Part shown: positions 42,641-52,086 of the stretch, one piece after another
Layout of the letters: each line of letters begins with the position of its first letter
Numbering within the stretch: position 1 is the first letter of the stretch
Assembly (NCBI GenBank): GCA_021413885.1
Contig: JAIOPM010000017.1
Span: 1-64,000, forward strand
DNA length: 64,000 nt
DNA from: Planctomycetota bacterium
GTDB taxonomy: Bacteria; Planctomycetota; UBA1135; GCA-002686595
Direction of reading: 5' to 3'
Position numbers and translations under genes: made by a program
Notes under the pieces: generated by a model
Database searches by the model: none
What the model saw: only the letters and a program-made list of their open reading frames with translations
What the model was told of the DNA's origin: nothing

Positions 42641-44807
42641 ATGCCGACGAACCTCCGCCGCCTCGCCTTCGCCGCGTTCGCTGCGTTGGCGCTGGCATTC
42701 GCTTGGCAATCGTTGCGCTCGGCCGAGCCCTTCGGTCGCGACCGCGCGGTGCTCGGAACGCTCAGCGGTCGTTCGTTCGGAGAAGCGCTCGGGAGCTGGG
42801 AGACGATCTCGCCCGCGCTCGATCCGCGACGCGGGCATCCGCTCGCCGTCGTGTCGACCGCGGCGAGCGTCGCGGTGTTCGGGGCTCGAGGCGAGCGACC
42901 GCTCGACGCCCTCTTGCCTTCGCGCCTCGAGAACTTGGCGTGGTACCTGCTCGCGAGCTTCGCCCTCGCGCGCTTCCTGCGCCGATTCTTCCTGCCGTGG
43001 ACCGGCAGCGACCAAGCGGAAGCGGCCGGTTGGGCCGCGGCGCTCTTCTTCGCGCTCTCGCCGCTCGTCTTCCCGTTGGTCGCGTCGCTCGCGTGCCGCG
43101 GCGACGTGCTCGCGCTCGCGTTCGGCGCCTCCGCGGCCGCGATCTTCCTCGCGGGACGCCAGGACTATTCGGTGCGGCTCCAGGGCACGGCGTTGCTCTT
43201 GACGGCCGGCGCGGGCCTCGCGTCCGACCTCGCATTCCTGTTGCCGGCGGTGCTCGCGCTCGCCGAGTACGTCTCCGCCCGCCGCCAACGCCCGCGCCAC
43301 GTCCGCGCGCGCACCGCGGCGACGACGTTGATCGTGTTCGGCGCCGCGGTGTCGCTGTCGATCGTCTTGCGGCTCGCCGCCGGCGTCGACGGTTGGCCGA
43401 GCTTCGTGCGGAACTTCTTCGACGCGGTCGAAGCCGAACGCTTCGCGCCGCTCGCGGTCGGGACGTTCGAGAAGCTCGGGCTCGTCGTGTTGCCGATCAA
43501 CGCGTGGGCGCTCGGGCTGTTCGGTCAAGCGGTCGCGGGGTTGTTGCTCTTGGTCGCGATCCAACCGGGCCTGCTCGCCGCGCGCACGGCGCCGCGGTTG
43601 TGGAGCTTCTTGCTCGGCCTCGTCAGCCTCCTTTTCGCGCTCGCGCTCTGCGTCGCGCCGTTCGAAGGCGTGTCGAGCCGCGACCTGACGCAGTCGGGCA
43701 AGCTCGTGCTGCCGGTGATGGTGTCGTGCGCCGCGCTCGGCGCGGCCGCGACCGCGCTCTCCGGCACGCGCCGTTGGTTGGTGCCGCTGATCTTCGCCGT
43801 CGGCTCGGCGTTCCTCGCGCACGGCAACGCGGCGCCGTGGGTGCGCGCGTCGCACGCGCTCTCGTGGCTCGCCGGCGGCGTCGCCGAAGCGCGCGCGAGC
43901 CACGGCGCGGACGTGCAGGTCGTCGTGCTCGATCCGCCGCGCGCGACGCTCGGCGTCGACGTGCTCGCGAACGCGCTCGGCGGCCTCGATCTCGACGCAG
44001 GCGGCGTGAAGCCGGTGCTCGGCGTGTCGAGCGACGCGCTCGCGCTCTTCGCTCACAGCGACGTCTTCGCGCGTTACGCGGCGCAGGGCCTCGTGGTGCT
44101 CGCGCCGCGCGCGAACAGCGCCGACGACGCGACATGGGCCGCGTTCGAGTCGCGCGACGGCATCGCGATCCCGCTCGGCGCCGAGGGCGCGGCGAGCACG
44201 GCGTCGAAGACGCGCCGTTGGTTCAGCGACGGACGTTCGCCGAGCATCGATCTCTCCGCGCTCGAGAACCTCGCGCTCGTCGTGCGCGCGAAACCCGACG
44301 CCGACACGACGCGTCCGCCGCGCGTCGGTTGGCGCGCGAAGGACGGCAGCACGCCGGAGTACGTCGGCGCGTGGTGGCGGCGCGGCGGCGAACCGACCGC
44401 GGTGTTCGACCTCGCGGCGTCGCTCGATTGGCTCTCGTCCGAGCGCGTCGCGCGCGTGTGGTCCGCGGAAGGTTGGGCGGTGGTGAGCGAGGCCGAGCTC
44501 TCGGCCGACCTGCCCATCGTTGCAGGGGTCGCCGGCGTCGTCGCGCCGACCGTCGACGGTGAAGCGTGGGTCTTCGCGCCCGACGCGAAGTTGCTCGCGG
44601 CCGAGGATCGACCGCGCGCGCTGGACGTTGACGTTGCTCTCGCTTACCGACCTCGCGAGCCAACGCGCGTCGCTCGCGGTCGACGGCTCGGACACGCTGC
44701 GTTTCGCGAACGCCGAGCGTGCGGCGCGCCGCCTCTCGCCGTGCGTCTGGTCGCTCGACCTCGAGCTCGACGGACACGCGGTCGCACGCGTCCGAGGCTC
44801 GCGCTAG
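42641..44807 (+). CDS. GT-C-like polytopic membrane protein, frameshifted near the 3' end
   Basis: About 720 residues if the frame is corrected. An N-terminal helix is followed by about eight membrane segments ('[20 protein letters not shown]', '[14 protein letters not shown]') and a soluble C-terminal part. '[20 protein letters not shown]' resembles the TMTC/dolichyl-mannosyltransferase-like group, so a GT-C glycosyltransferase or related scaffold is possible. From about 44620, in a CG-repeat run (ccgcgcgcgc), the plausible coding frame moves by +1. The original frame becomes Arg-rich with poor third-position GC and stops at 44827. The +1 frame reads '[20 protein letters not shown]' with GC-rich wobble bases and stops at 44807. 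It is an indel, either real or a sequencing error. Confidence 0.7.
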
Positions 44808-44823
44808 GCTTCGCGTTCCGACC

Positions 44824-45174
44824 ATGACGACGCAACCGAGCAGGAACCTCGAGTGGTTCGCGAACCCGCGGCCCGGGCGCGAGTACGAGATCCGCTTCGA
44901 TTGCCCCGAGTTCACGTGCCTCTGCCCGAAGACCGGCCAACCGGATTTCGCGACGGTGCGCATCCGCTACGTGCCCGACGCGCGCTGCGTCGAGCTCAAG
45001 AGTTTGAAGCTCTACCTGTGGTCCTTCCGCGACGAAGGCCACTTCCACGAAGCGGTCACCAACCGGATCCTCGACGACCTCGTCGCGCTGCTCGCGCCGA
45101 AGCGCATGACCGTCGAGGGCGACTTCCTCGTGCGCGGCGGGATCCACACCGTCGTCGAAGTCAGTCATCCGTAG
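44824..45174 (+). CDS. queF: NADPH-dependent 7-cyano-7-deazaguanine reductase
   Basis: 116 residues, the short unimodular QueF form. It reduces preQ0 to preQ1 in queuosine synthesis. '[20 protein letters not shown]' carries the catalytic Cys and Asp, and '[20 protein letters not shown]' is the QueF motif for NADPH and substrate. The ATG overlaps the out-of-frame stop of the previous open frame; the corrected previous gene ends 16 bases upstream. A TAGGCT box lies at 44805-44810. No other queuosine gene is present in the window. Confidence 0.96.
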   Translation: MTTQPSRNLEWFANPRPGREYEIRFDCPEFTCLCPKTGQPDFATVRIRYVPDARCVELKSLKLYLWSFRDEGHFHEAVTNRILDDLVALLAPKRMTVEGDFLVRGGIHTVVEVSHP

Positions 45175-45183
45175 CGCGAGCGC

Positions 45184-45909
45184 GTGACGGTGAGCGCGCA
45201 ACGAACTTCCCTCGTCGTCCTGACCGGCGCCGGCATTTCGGCCGACTCCGGCCTCGCGACGTTTCGCGGCGGCGGCGGGTTGTGGGAGGGGCACCGCGTC
45301 GAGGACGTCGCGACGCCGCAGGCGTGGCGGCGCGATCCGGCGCTCGTGTGGCGCTTCTATCAGTTGCGGCGGCGCGCACTCGGGACCGTCGAGCCGAACG
45401 CCGCGCATCGCGGGCTCACCGAACTCGCGGCCGAATGCGCCGCGCGCGACGTCGCGTTCACGCTCGTGACGCAGAACGTCGACGACCTGCACGAGCGCGC
45501 GGGCTCCGCGGTGTTGCACATGCACGGCGAGCTCGCGCAGTTGCGCTGCGAGCGCTGCGACGCGCTCGTGCGCGATCTCGAACGGCTTGAGCTCGACGTC
45601 TACGTGCCGTGCGCGAGTTGCTCGCACGCTCGTCTGCGACCCGACATCGTGTGGTTCGGCGAGATGCCGTACTTCCTCGACGCGATCGACGAGGCGCTGC
45701 GCGCGTGCACGCACTTCGTCTCGATCGGCACCAGCGGCGTCGTGTATCCGGCCGCCGGTTTTCTGTCGGTCGCGCGGGACGTCGGCGCGCGGACGATCGT
45801 CAACTCGCTCGATCCGCCGGAGAACCTCGATCCGCGCGACGACTTCCGTGCCGGACGGGCGAGCGAGGTCGTGCCGGGGCTCGTCGCGGAGCTGTTGCAG
45901 GACCTCTAG
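45184..45909 (+). CDS. cobB: Sir2-family NAD-dependent protein deacylase (CobB-like)
   Basis: 241 residues from a GTG at 45184, 9 bases after queF. It removes acyl groups from lysines using NAD. The NAD motif 'VLTGAGISADSGLATFRG', 'LVTQNVDDLHERAG' and the catalytic His in 'LHMHGELAQL' are complete. Zinc is held by 'CERCDAL' and 'CASCSH'. 'WRFYQLRRRAL' has the Tyr-x-x-Arg pair that in class III sirtuins accepts succinyl or malonyl lysine, so desuccinylase activity is likely in addition to deacetylation. Confidence 0.95.
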   Translation: MTVSAQRTSLVVLTGAGISADSGLATFRGGGGLWEGHRVEDVATPQAWRRDPALVWRFYQLRRRALGTVEPNAAHRGLTELAAECAARDVAFTLVTQNVDDLHERAGSAVLHMHGELAQLRCERCDALVRDLERLELDVYVPCASCSHARLRPDIVWFGEMPYFLDAIDEALRACTHFVSIGTSGVVYPAAGFLSVARDVGARTIVNSLDPPENLDPRDDFRAGRASEVVPGLVAELLQDL

Positions 45910-46004
45910 GAGCCCATCGCACCGAAATCCGCCTCTCGTGCAACGCTGGACGAGCGCGCGGTGTTCCCCGGGCTGGAATCCCCAAGAGCCCAGGGAGTGA
46001 AACG

Positions 46005-48191
46005 ATGAAGACGTCAGGAACCGTACCCGTTCAGACGCTGCTCGAGCACCACGACTTCGTGCGTCGACTCGCGCGTTCGCTGGTGCGCGACGAAGCGGCG
46101 GCCGACGACCTCGCGCAGGAGACGTGGCTCGCGGTGCTCGAGTCGCCGCCGCGCGAAGCGCGGAGTCTGCGCGGTTGGTTCGCGTCGGTGATGCGCAGTC
46201 GCGCGGCGAACGAACGTCGCACGCTCGCGCGCCGCGTCGTGCGCGAAGCGGCGGTCGCGCGCAACGAGAGCGACGAGTCGGAGGCTCGCGTCCTCGAGCG
46301 CGTCGAGACCTCGCAGAGTCTCGTCGCCGCGGTGCTCGCGCTCGACGAGCCGTATCGCTCGGTCGTGCTGCTCCATCACTACGACGGTCTCGGCGCGGCG
46401 GAGATCGCGCGGTCGCGGGGAGTGCCCGAGGGAACGGTGCGTTCGCACCTCTCGCGCGGGCATGCGCTGCTGCGCGAGCGACTCGATCGCGGTTACGGCG
46501 AGCGGAAGACGTGGCTCGCGGCGCTCGCGCCGCTCGCTTCGGGCGTGCCGACGAAGACCGCCTTCGTCGGCGCACTCTCGGCAAAGATGGTCGCGTGGAC
46601 TGCCGCGGCGTTGGTGCTTGCGGCGCTCGCGCCGTTCGCGTGGCGGGCCATGCAAGGCTCAGGCGCGAGTTCGGTCGGTGTCGCGGAGCCCACGCAGCAA
46701 GACCGCGACCGCGAGTTCTTGGCGTCGCTCGCCGAGCCCGTGACCGTTCGTCGTCCGGCGTTGACGATCGAGGATGCGCGCAACGCAAACCCGGTGACGA
46801 CCGTATCCCAGGTGCGCACGCCACCGCGTGTCGATGTCTCGGTTTTCTCGGTCGACGAGCTGCTCGTGCTCGCCGAACACGCGCAGAACCTCGCGTGTCA
46901 ACGCACGCTCGCGCGCGACGACGACTGGCCCGAAGCGTTGCAGTCGCTTGCGGCGCGCAACGACACCGGCATCTTCTGGTTGCTGCCACTCGATCGCGTT
47001 CCCTTCGAGGAGTTCAATCCTCTCGGCGTCCGCGGCGGCGGCGCGTACTACTCGTTCGCACTGCGTACTCACGACTACAACCAGCTGCCGGACCTGGGGC
47101 TGGACCAGAAGACGTTCTCGTCCAACTTCACCGGAAGTGACGTGGGGTTCTTCTTGCCGCTCGAGTTCACGACGCTTCTCGACGTGCCTACGACGATCGA
47201 CGGCGTACCGGGTTTTTGGGACGAGCGCTCGAAGGAGCGCTGGGCGGCGATGTGGGCGACCCTGCCCGTCGAAGCGTCCTCGTCGCACCCGGAATTCCGC
47301 GCGGAGCTGAAGCGACTCGGCTTGACGTACTCGGCGCCGGCGCGAGCTGGGGGCGTCTACCTGCTACGGTCGGCGCATACCGCCGACGCGGCAGACACGC
47401 TGGTGGCGTTCCAGGTCACCGAGGTGCGCGACGGCGCGACGCGCATCGCTTGGAGACGGCTGGCGGCACCTGCGATTCCGGAAGGGCCACGCAACGTAGA
47501 GACCGCGCCGCGGCTGGCAACGGGGCCTGCGCCGACCTGGATGATCGAGATGGATACGGCTTCGCTGCTGGACACGCTCGCGGAGATCCGGCGCGTCGCG
47601 CAGCAGAAGCTCTTCGTGATCGAGCCCGAATTCACCGCCCAATTCGCCGCGTTCGTCGCGCAACCGAATTCCGGTCTCGTGCGCGTTCTAGAACGCAACA
47701 AGTTCACTCGCGTGGTCGAGAAGCGCGGTGCCGGCTCCTTCTGGTCGTTCGCCACTCGCGATCACGACTACGGCAAGGAACCGGACCTGCTCTTGGAGCA
47801 GGACTGCTTGCGTTCAGGATTCTATGGCGGTGCTGCGGGGCTGCTGATCGATTGCGGCGAGGTGGCGATCGAGTCCATCGTCAAGGGAGGGCGAGTCTCG
47901 CCCGCGGGCTGGACAGTGGAGCGACAGGACGCGTGGAACTTTCTGTGGGATGTCCGACCGGTCCCCGTGGAAGGTCGACCGGGCGCGAAGAGCCTCGATG
48001 AGGCGGCTCGCGCACGCCGCACAGAGCTAGGGCTGTATGGGCCGAAGGCGCATGTCGGACACACGTACCTAGTCAGGTCGAACCTCTCCGAAGAACACGA
48101 TCTGATCGCCGCCTTCGAAGTCGTCGAGCACTCCGAGACCGGGATCACGATCGTGTGGCGCAAGCTCGCCGACTTCTCCAACGAGAAGTGA
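46005..48191 (+). CDS. ECF sigma factor fused to a membrane helix and two extracytoplasmic repeat domains
   Basis: 728 residues from the ATG at 46005, preceded by 'AGGGAG'. Residues about 14-80 are sigma region 2 ('LVRDEAAADDLAQETWLAVL', 'SLRGWFASVMRSRAANERR') and about 105-160 are region 4 ('LDEPYRSVVLLHHYDGLG', 'GVPEGTVRSHLSRGHALL'). A single membrane helix lies at about 195-216. Two copies of a domain of about 210 residues follow (278-486 and 512-721). They align through 'GGAYYSFALRTHDYNQLPDL' with 'GAGSFWSFATRDHDYGKEPD' and 'VAFQVTEVRDGATRIAWRRL' with 'AAFEVVEHSETGITIVWRKL'. I do not recognise this domain. No anti-sigma gene is adjacent. The layout suggests a membrane-held sigma factor that reads an outside signal. 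Confidence 0.88.
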   Translation: MKTSGTVPVQTLLEHHDFVRRLARSLVRDEAAADDLAQETWLAVLESPPREARSLRGWFASVMRSRAANERRTLARRVVREAAVARNESDESEARVLERVETSQSLVAAVLALDEPYRSVVLLHHYDGLGAAEIARSRGVPEGTVRSHLSRGHALLRERLDRGYGERKTWLAALAPLASGVPTKTAFVGALSAKMVAWTAAALVLAALAPFAWRAMQGSGASSVGVAEPTQQDRDREFLASLAEPVTVRRPALTIEDARNANPVTTVSQVRTPPRVDVSVFSVDELLVLAEHAQNLACQRTLARDDDWPEALQSLAARNDTGIFWLLPLDRVPFEEFNPLGVRGGGAYYSFALRTHDYNQLPDLGLDQKTFSSNFTGSDVGFFLPLEFTTLLDVPTTIDGVPGFWDERSKERWAAMWATLPVEASSSHPEFRAELKRLGLTYSAPARAGGVYLLRSAHTADAADTLVAFQVTEVRDGATRIAWRRLAAPAIPEGPRNVETAPRLATGPAPTWMIEMDTASLLDTLAEIRRVAQQKLFVIEPEFTAQFAAFVAQPNSGLVRVLERNKFTRVVEKRGAGSFWSFATRDHDYGKEPDLLLEQDCLRSGFYGGAAGLLIDCGEVAIESIVKGGRVSPAGWTVERQDAWNFLWDVRPVPVEGRPGAKSLDEAARARRTELGLYGPKAHVGHTYLVRSNLSEEHDLIAAFEVVEHSETGITIVWRKLADFSNEK

Positions 48192-48198
48192 GGGGCGT

Positions 48199-49224
48199 TC
48201 ACGCGAGCGCGCGCGCGAGCTTCGGGATCAGTTCCAACGTGCGGTGCTCGAGGTTGCGGTGACTGCCTTCGTGCTCGGCGTGCTCGACCGGCACGCCGAG
48301 CGCGCGCAACTTCGCGACGAAGCGGCGCAACGGCCACTGCATGTTGAATTCGTCGTTCAGGCCGCACTCGACGTGGAGGAGCTCGAGACGCTTGAAGTTC
48401 GCCGCGAAACGCTCGCACGCGAACAGCGGATCGAACTCGAGCCAACGCTTCCAGACCTCCTCGCGCCGCGCGCCGGTTTCTAGGTCGACCGGCAAGTCGA
48501 TGCGGTGGGGGCTTGCGAGGTTCGGCGAGTAGCAGCAGCTCATCGCGAGCGTGTTGAGCGTCTCGAATTCGTCGCTCGACGTCTGCGCCTTCTCGACGAA
48601 CGCGGCGAGGAACGTCCACGGATCGCCGCCGTACTTGCGCAACGTGCGCAACGCGCCGTGGACCGCCGGCCATTGGCATTCCTCGAAGCCGACGTCGCCG
48701 CTGATCGACGCCGCGACCGCGAACACGCCGGGCCGCCTCATCGCGAGGTGCAACGCGCCGAAGCCGCCGGAGCTCCTGCCGAACACGCCGCGTCGTCCGG
48801 GGCGCGTCGGGTAGCGCGCGTCGATCCACTTCGGCAATTCGTCGGCAACGTAGTCTTCGTAACGGCCGAGCAGTTCGGAGTTCACGTATTGACTGCCGCC
48901 GACCTTCGTGAAGCAATCGGGCAGTACGAGGATCGCGGGCTCGCTCATTCCCGCGGCGAGCGCGCGGTCGTAGCGCGCGACGAGTCCCGGCTTCCACGGA
49001 TCGGCGACGTCGAGCTGTTTCTGTCCACGACCGGTGAAGCCGCTCAACACGAAGAGCACCGGCAAGCGCGCGCCCGCGACCGCCGCCGGAGGCAAGTAAA
49101 CCGGGACCTCGCGCACGTGCGGATCGCCGATCGGATTGCCGCGCAGCACCTCGCTCTCGAACGGCACGAGTTCGACGCGGCCCGCGAAGGAGAAGGGCGC
49201 GTGGACGAACTCGCGCGCGCTCAT
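48199..49224 (-). CDS. Esterase-family alpha/beta hydrolase
   Basis: 341 residues from ATG 49224, overlapping the add stop by 4 bases. The start 'FSFAGRVELVPFESEVLRGN' and 'VPVYLPPAAVAGARLPVLFV' match the putative esterase family (esterase D/antigen 85-like). The nucleophile is the Ser of 'VFGRSSGGFGALHLAM'. The acid is probably in 'HVECGLNDEFN' and the His in 'EHEGSHRNLE'. There is no signal peptide, so it is cytoplasmic. Coupling to adenosine deaminase is unusual and gives no clear hint of substrate. Confidence 0.88.
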   Translation of the reverse strand: MSAREFVHAPFSFAGRVELVPFESEVLRGNPIGDPHVREVPVYLPPAAVAGARLPVLFVLSGFTGRGQKQLDVADPWKPGLVARYDRALAAGMSEPAILVLPDCFTKVGGSQYVNSELLGRYEDYVADELPKWIDARYPTRPGRRGVFGRSSGGFGALHLAMRRPGVFAVAASISGDVGFEECQWPAVHGALRTLRKYGGDPWTFLAAFVEKAQTSSDEFETLNTLAMSCCYSPNLASPHRIDLPVDLETGARREEVWKRWLEFDPLFACERFAANFKRLELLHVECGLNDEFNMQWPLRRFVAKLRALGVPVEHAEHEGSHRNLEHRTLELIPKLARALA

Positions 49225-50333
49225 GCGCCGAGTTCGGAACGCAGCGCGGCGAAGCCGGGCTTGATGCGCTCGAAGATCGTCTTCACGCGCGAGTCGTAGT
49301 GCGCGAACGCCGACTTCATCCCGTTGATCGAGATCTTCTCGAGGTCGGCGAGCGTGCAGCCGAAGCGCTCGACCGCGAGCAGGTACTCGTCGGTCATCGT
49401 CGTGCGGCTCATCAATCGGTTGTCGGTGTTGAGCGTCACGCGGAAACCCTGACGCAGGAAGATCGGGAACGGGTGCTTCTCGAGCGACTCGGTCGCACCG
49501 GTGTGCACGTTCGACGACAAGCAGATCTCGAGCGGGATGCGATGGTCGAGCACGTATTGGGCGAGCGGCTCGAGCTTGATCACCTTGCCTTCATACAGAA
49601 CGATGTCCTCGACGAGGCGCGTTCCGTGGCCGATGCGGTGCGCGCCGCAGAAGTGCAGGGCTTGCCAGATGCTCTTCGGGCCGAAGCTCTCGCCCGCGTG
49701 GATCGTGATCGCGAAGTTCTCGCGCTTCGCGAACTCGAACGCGCGTTGGTGGTCGCTCGCGGGATTGCCCGCCTCTTCGCCCGCGAGGTCGAAACCGACG
49801 CAGCCTTCGTTGCGGTAGGTGACCGCGAGCTCCGCCATCTTCATCGAGAGCGCTTCGGGTTCATTGCGCATCGCGCACACGATCAGGCCGAATCCGACGT
49901 CGAACTGTTGCGAGCCGCGGCGCAGGCCCTTCAACACCGAGCGCATCACCGCGTCGAGGCCGAGACCCTTCTGCGTGTGGAAGTGCGGTGCGAATCGCAC
50001 CTCAGCGTGGATCACGCCGTCCTTCGCCATGTCCTCGATGAACTCGAACGCGACGCGTTCGAGCGACGCGTGCGTCTGCATCACCGCGATCGTGTGGCGG
50101 AAACCTTCGAGGTAGAGCCCGAGTTCGCCGCGCGCCGCGCCGAGGTGGAACCACTCGCCGAGTTTCTCGGGCGAGGACTCCGGTAGGTCGGCGTAGCGCG
50201 CTTCCGCCGCGAGCTCGAGCACCGTCGCCGGTCGCAAACCGCCGTCGAGGTGTTCGTGCAACAGGACTTTCGGTGCGCGGCGCAACAGCTCGCGCGTCAG
50301 CGGACCGCGACCGTTCGACTCGAGTTTGCTCAT
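49221..50333 (-). CDS. add: Adenosine deaminase family protein
   Basis: 370 residues. It deaminates adenosine to inosine with zinc in purine salvage. 'VLLHEHLDGGLRP' supplies the first His pair, 'AITIHAGES' the third His with catalytic Glu nearby, 'IGHGTRL', 'LEICLSSNVHTGA' and 'VTLNTDNRLMS' the last Asp pair. The length is slightly longer than average. TAGATT lies 6 bases before the ATG on the minus strand (50345-50340), so the message is probably leaderless. It heads a two-gene operon with the esterase. Confidence 0.94.
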   Translation of the reverse strand: MSKLESNGRGPLTRELLRRAPKVLLHEHLDGGLRPATVLELAAEARYADLPESSPEKLGEWFHLGAARGELGLYLEGFRHTIAVMQTHASLERVAFEFIEDMAKDGVIHAEVRFAPHFHTQKGLGLDAVMRSVLKGLRRGSQQFDVGFGLIVCAMRNEPEALSMKMAELAVTYRNEGCVGFDLAGEEAGNPASDHQRAFEFAKRENFAITIHAGESFGPKSIWQALHFCGAHRIGHGTRLVEDIVLYEGKVIKLEPLAQYVLDHRIPLEICLSSNVHTGATESLEKHPFPIFLRQGFRVTLNTDNRLMSRTTMTDEYLLAVERFGCTLADLEKISINGMKSAFAHYDSRVKTIFERIKPGFAALRSELGA

Positions 50334-50339
50334 GCGCCG

Positions 50340-50345
50340 AATCTA
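50340..50345 (-). promoter_or_regulatory. -10 box of add
   Basis: TAGATT on the minus strand with a 6-base spacer to the ATG at 50333. No convincing -35. Predicts a leaderless mRNA. Confidence 0.45.
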
Positions 50346-50412
50346 GCCCTCGTCAGCTCCGCGATCGACGACGTTGTTCGCCGCGCGCGAGCCCCGTATC
50401 CTCCTCGGCCCC

Positions 50413-50578
50413 CTAGCAGCCCGTTGAAAAAGTCATTGCGGCGACAAGCCGCCCGGCCGCGTCGGCTCTGCGTCGCGCCGTCCTCGGCGAATTCACGAAT
50501 TCGCCTGCGGCGACGCTCCTTGATCCGACGCAGCCGGACGACTTTTCGCTCGCAAGCACTTCTTCAACGGACTGCTAG
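50413..50578. repeat. 166-base near-perfect palindrome, MITE/REP-like element
   Basis: The ends CTAGCAGCCCGTTGAAAAAGT and, reverse-complemented, CTAGCAGTCCGTTGAAGAAGT match at 19 of 21 positions. Complementarity continues inward through 'CGGCTGCGTCGG'-type segments to a centre of GAATTC-AC-GAATTC, so the whole element can fold into one long hairpin. It codes for nothing. It lies in the leader between a TATCCT box (50397-50402) and the gltX start, as if inserted there. Confidence 0.85.
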
Positions 50579-50610
50579 TTTCGCCAAGAGCCCCAGCCCG
50601 CGAGGTCCCC

Positions 50611-52086
50611 GTGCCTTCGAACATCCGCGTCCGTTTCGCCCCGAGCCCGACCGGCAAGCTGCACGTCGGCGGCGCGCGCACCGCGCTCTTCAACTGGGCG
50701 TGGGCGAAGAAGCACGGCGGAACGTTCCTGTTGCGCATCGAGGACACCGACGAAGGCCGTTCGACGCAGGAGTTCGAGCGCGCGATCCTCGAAGGGCTGC
50801 ATTGGCTCGGGCTGCAATGGGACGAAGGTCCGGACATCGGCGGGCCGTTCGCGCCGTACCGTCAGACCGAGCGCGCGGCGCGGCACAAGGAGCTCGCGCA
50901 GAAGCTCTTCGCCGCCGGTTGGGCGTATCGCTGCTTCTGCACGACCGAACGCCTCGAGAAGTTGCGCGAGGAGCAGTCCAAGAACCACTTGAAGCCCGAG
51001 TACGACGGCTTGTGCCGCAAGCTCGCGAAGGAAGAAGTCGAACGACGCGTCGCGACCGGAGAGCGCTACGTCCTGCGCTTCGCGGTGCCGCAAGGCGAGA
51101 CGCGTTTCCTCGATCACGTGCGCGGCGACGTCGTCTTCCAGAACAAGGAGGTCGACGACTGGGTGATGGTCCGTTCCGACGGCACGCCGACCTACAACTT
51201 CGTCGTCGTGTGCGACGACATCGACATGGGCATCACGCACGTGTTCCGCGGCGAGGAGCACCTGGTGAACACGCCGAAGCAAGTGCTGCTCTATCGCGCG
51301 TTCGAGAAGCCCGCGCCGGAGTTTGGGCACCTGCCTTTGATGCTCGGCAAGGACGGCAAGAAATTGTCGAAGCGCACCGGCGACACCGCGCTGCAGGACT
51401 ACCGCGAGAAGGGTTATCCGAAGGACGCGATCATCAACTTCCTCTGCCTGCAAGGTTGGGCGTTGAACGGCACGACCGAGGTCTTCACCGTCGATCAGCT
51501 GGTCGCGAACTTCGAGGTCAAGGACGTGCAGAAGGCCGGCGCGATCTTCGACCTCGACAAGTTCCAGTGGTTGGCGGGGGAGTACATCCGCAAGGAGCCG
51601 CTCGCGGAGTTCGCCGAGCACTGCGCGCCGTTCGTCGTCGCCGCGAATCTCGCGACCGACGCCGAGCTGCGCGCGCGTTGGGATTGGTACCTGCGCGTCG
51701 CGCACGGCGAGCAAGAGCGCGTGCGCACGTACGGCGAGCTCCCGCCGCGCGTCGCGTACCTCTTCGGCGCCGACGCGGACTTCGCGTGGGAGGCCGACGC
51801 CGAGAAGAACGCGAAGAAGCACGCGGCGGCGCGCGACACGCTCGCGGCGTACGGCGCGTGGCTCGACGAGCGTCTCGACGCCGGCAAGAAGCCGACCGAC
51901 TTGCGCGACGAGACCAAGGCGTGGATCACCGAGCGCGGACTCAAGATCCCGGCGCTCTTCCAGCCGTTGCGTTGCGCGTTGACCGGCCAAGCCGGCGGGC
52001 CCGATCTGTTCGAGATCATGGAGCTGCTCGGCGTGCCCGCCGTGCGCGCCCGGATCCGGCGCGGAGCCGAGCGCCTGGCCGGCTGA
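50611..52086 (+). CDS. gltX: Glutamyl-tRNA synthetase
   Basis: 491 residues from GTG 50611 with 'CGAGG' 5 bases upstream. It charges tRNA-Glu (and tRNA-Gln in organisms using the transamidation route). 'RVRFAPSPTGKLHVGGARTA' contains the HIGH-type motif and 'LGKDGKKLSKRTGDTALQDY' the KMSKS-type motif. 'LLRIEDTDEGRSTQEFERAI' and 'FRGEEHLVNTPKQVLLYRAF' are family typical. The length is normal. Its leader carries the palindromic element at 50413-50578, which could affect expression through the hairpin. Confidence 0.97.
   Translation: MPSNIRVRFAPSPTGKLHVGGARTALFNWAWAKKHGGTFLLRIEDTDEGRSTQEFERAILEGLHWLGLQWDEGPDIGGPFAPYRQTERAARHKELAQKLFAAGWAYRCFCTTERLEKLREEQSKNHLKPEYDGLCRKLAKEEVERRVATGERYVLRFAVPQGETRFLDHVRGDVVFQNKEVDDWVMVRSDGTPTYNFVVVCDDIDMGITHVFRGEEHLVNTPKQVLLYRAFEKPAPEFGHLPLMLGKDGKKLSKRTGDTALQDYREKGYPKDAIINFLCLQGWALNGTTEVFTVDQLVANFEVKDVQKAGAIFDLDKFQWLAGEYIRKEPLAEFAEHCAPFVVAANLATDAELRARWDWYLRVAHGEQERVRTYGELPPRVAYLFGADADFAWEADAEKNAKKHAAARDTLAAYGAWLDERLDAGKKPTDLRDETKAWITERGLKIPALFQPLRCALTGQAGGPDLFEIMELLGVPAVRARIRRGAERLAG

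Noticed and set aside
44630-44827. The in-frame Arg-rich C-terminus of the GT-C-like gene with an ATGA overlap to queF
   Set aside because: Third-position GC falls sharply and the peptide looks like a shadow frame, while the +1 frame is normal. The overlap is taken as chance.
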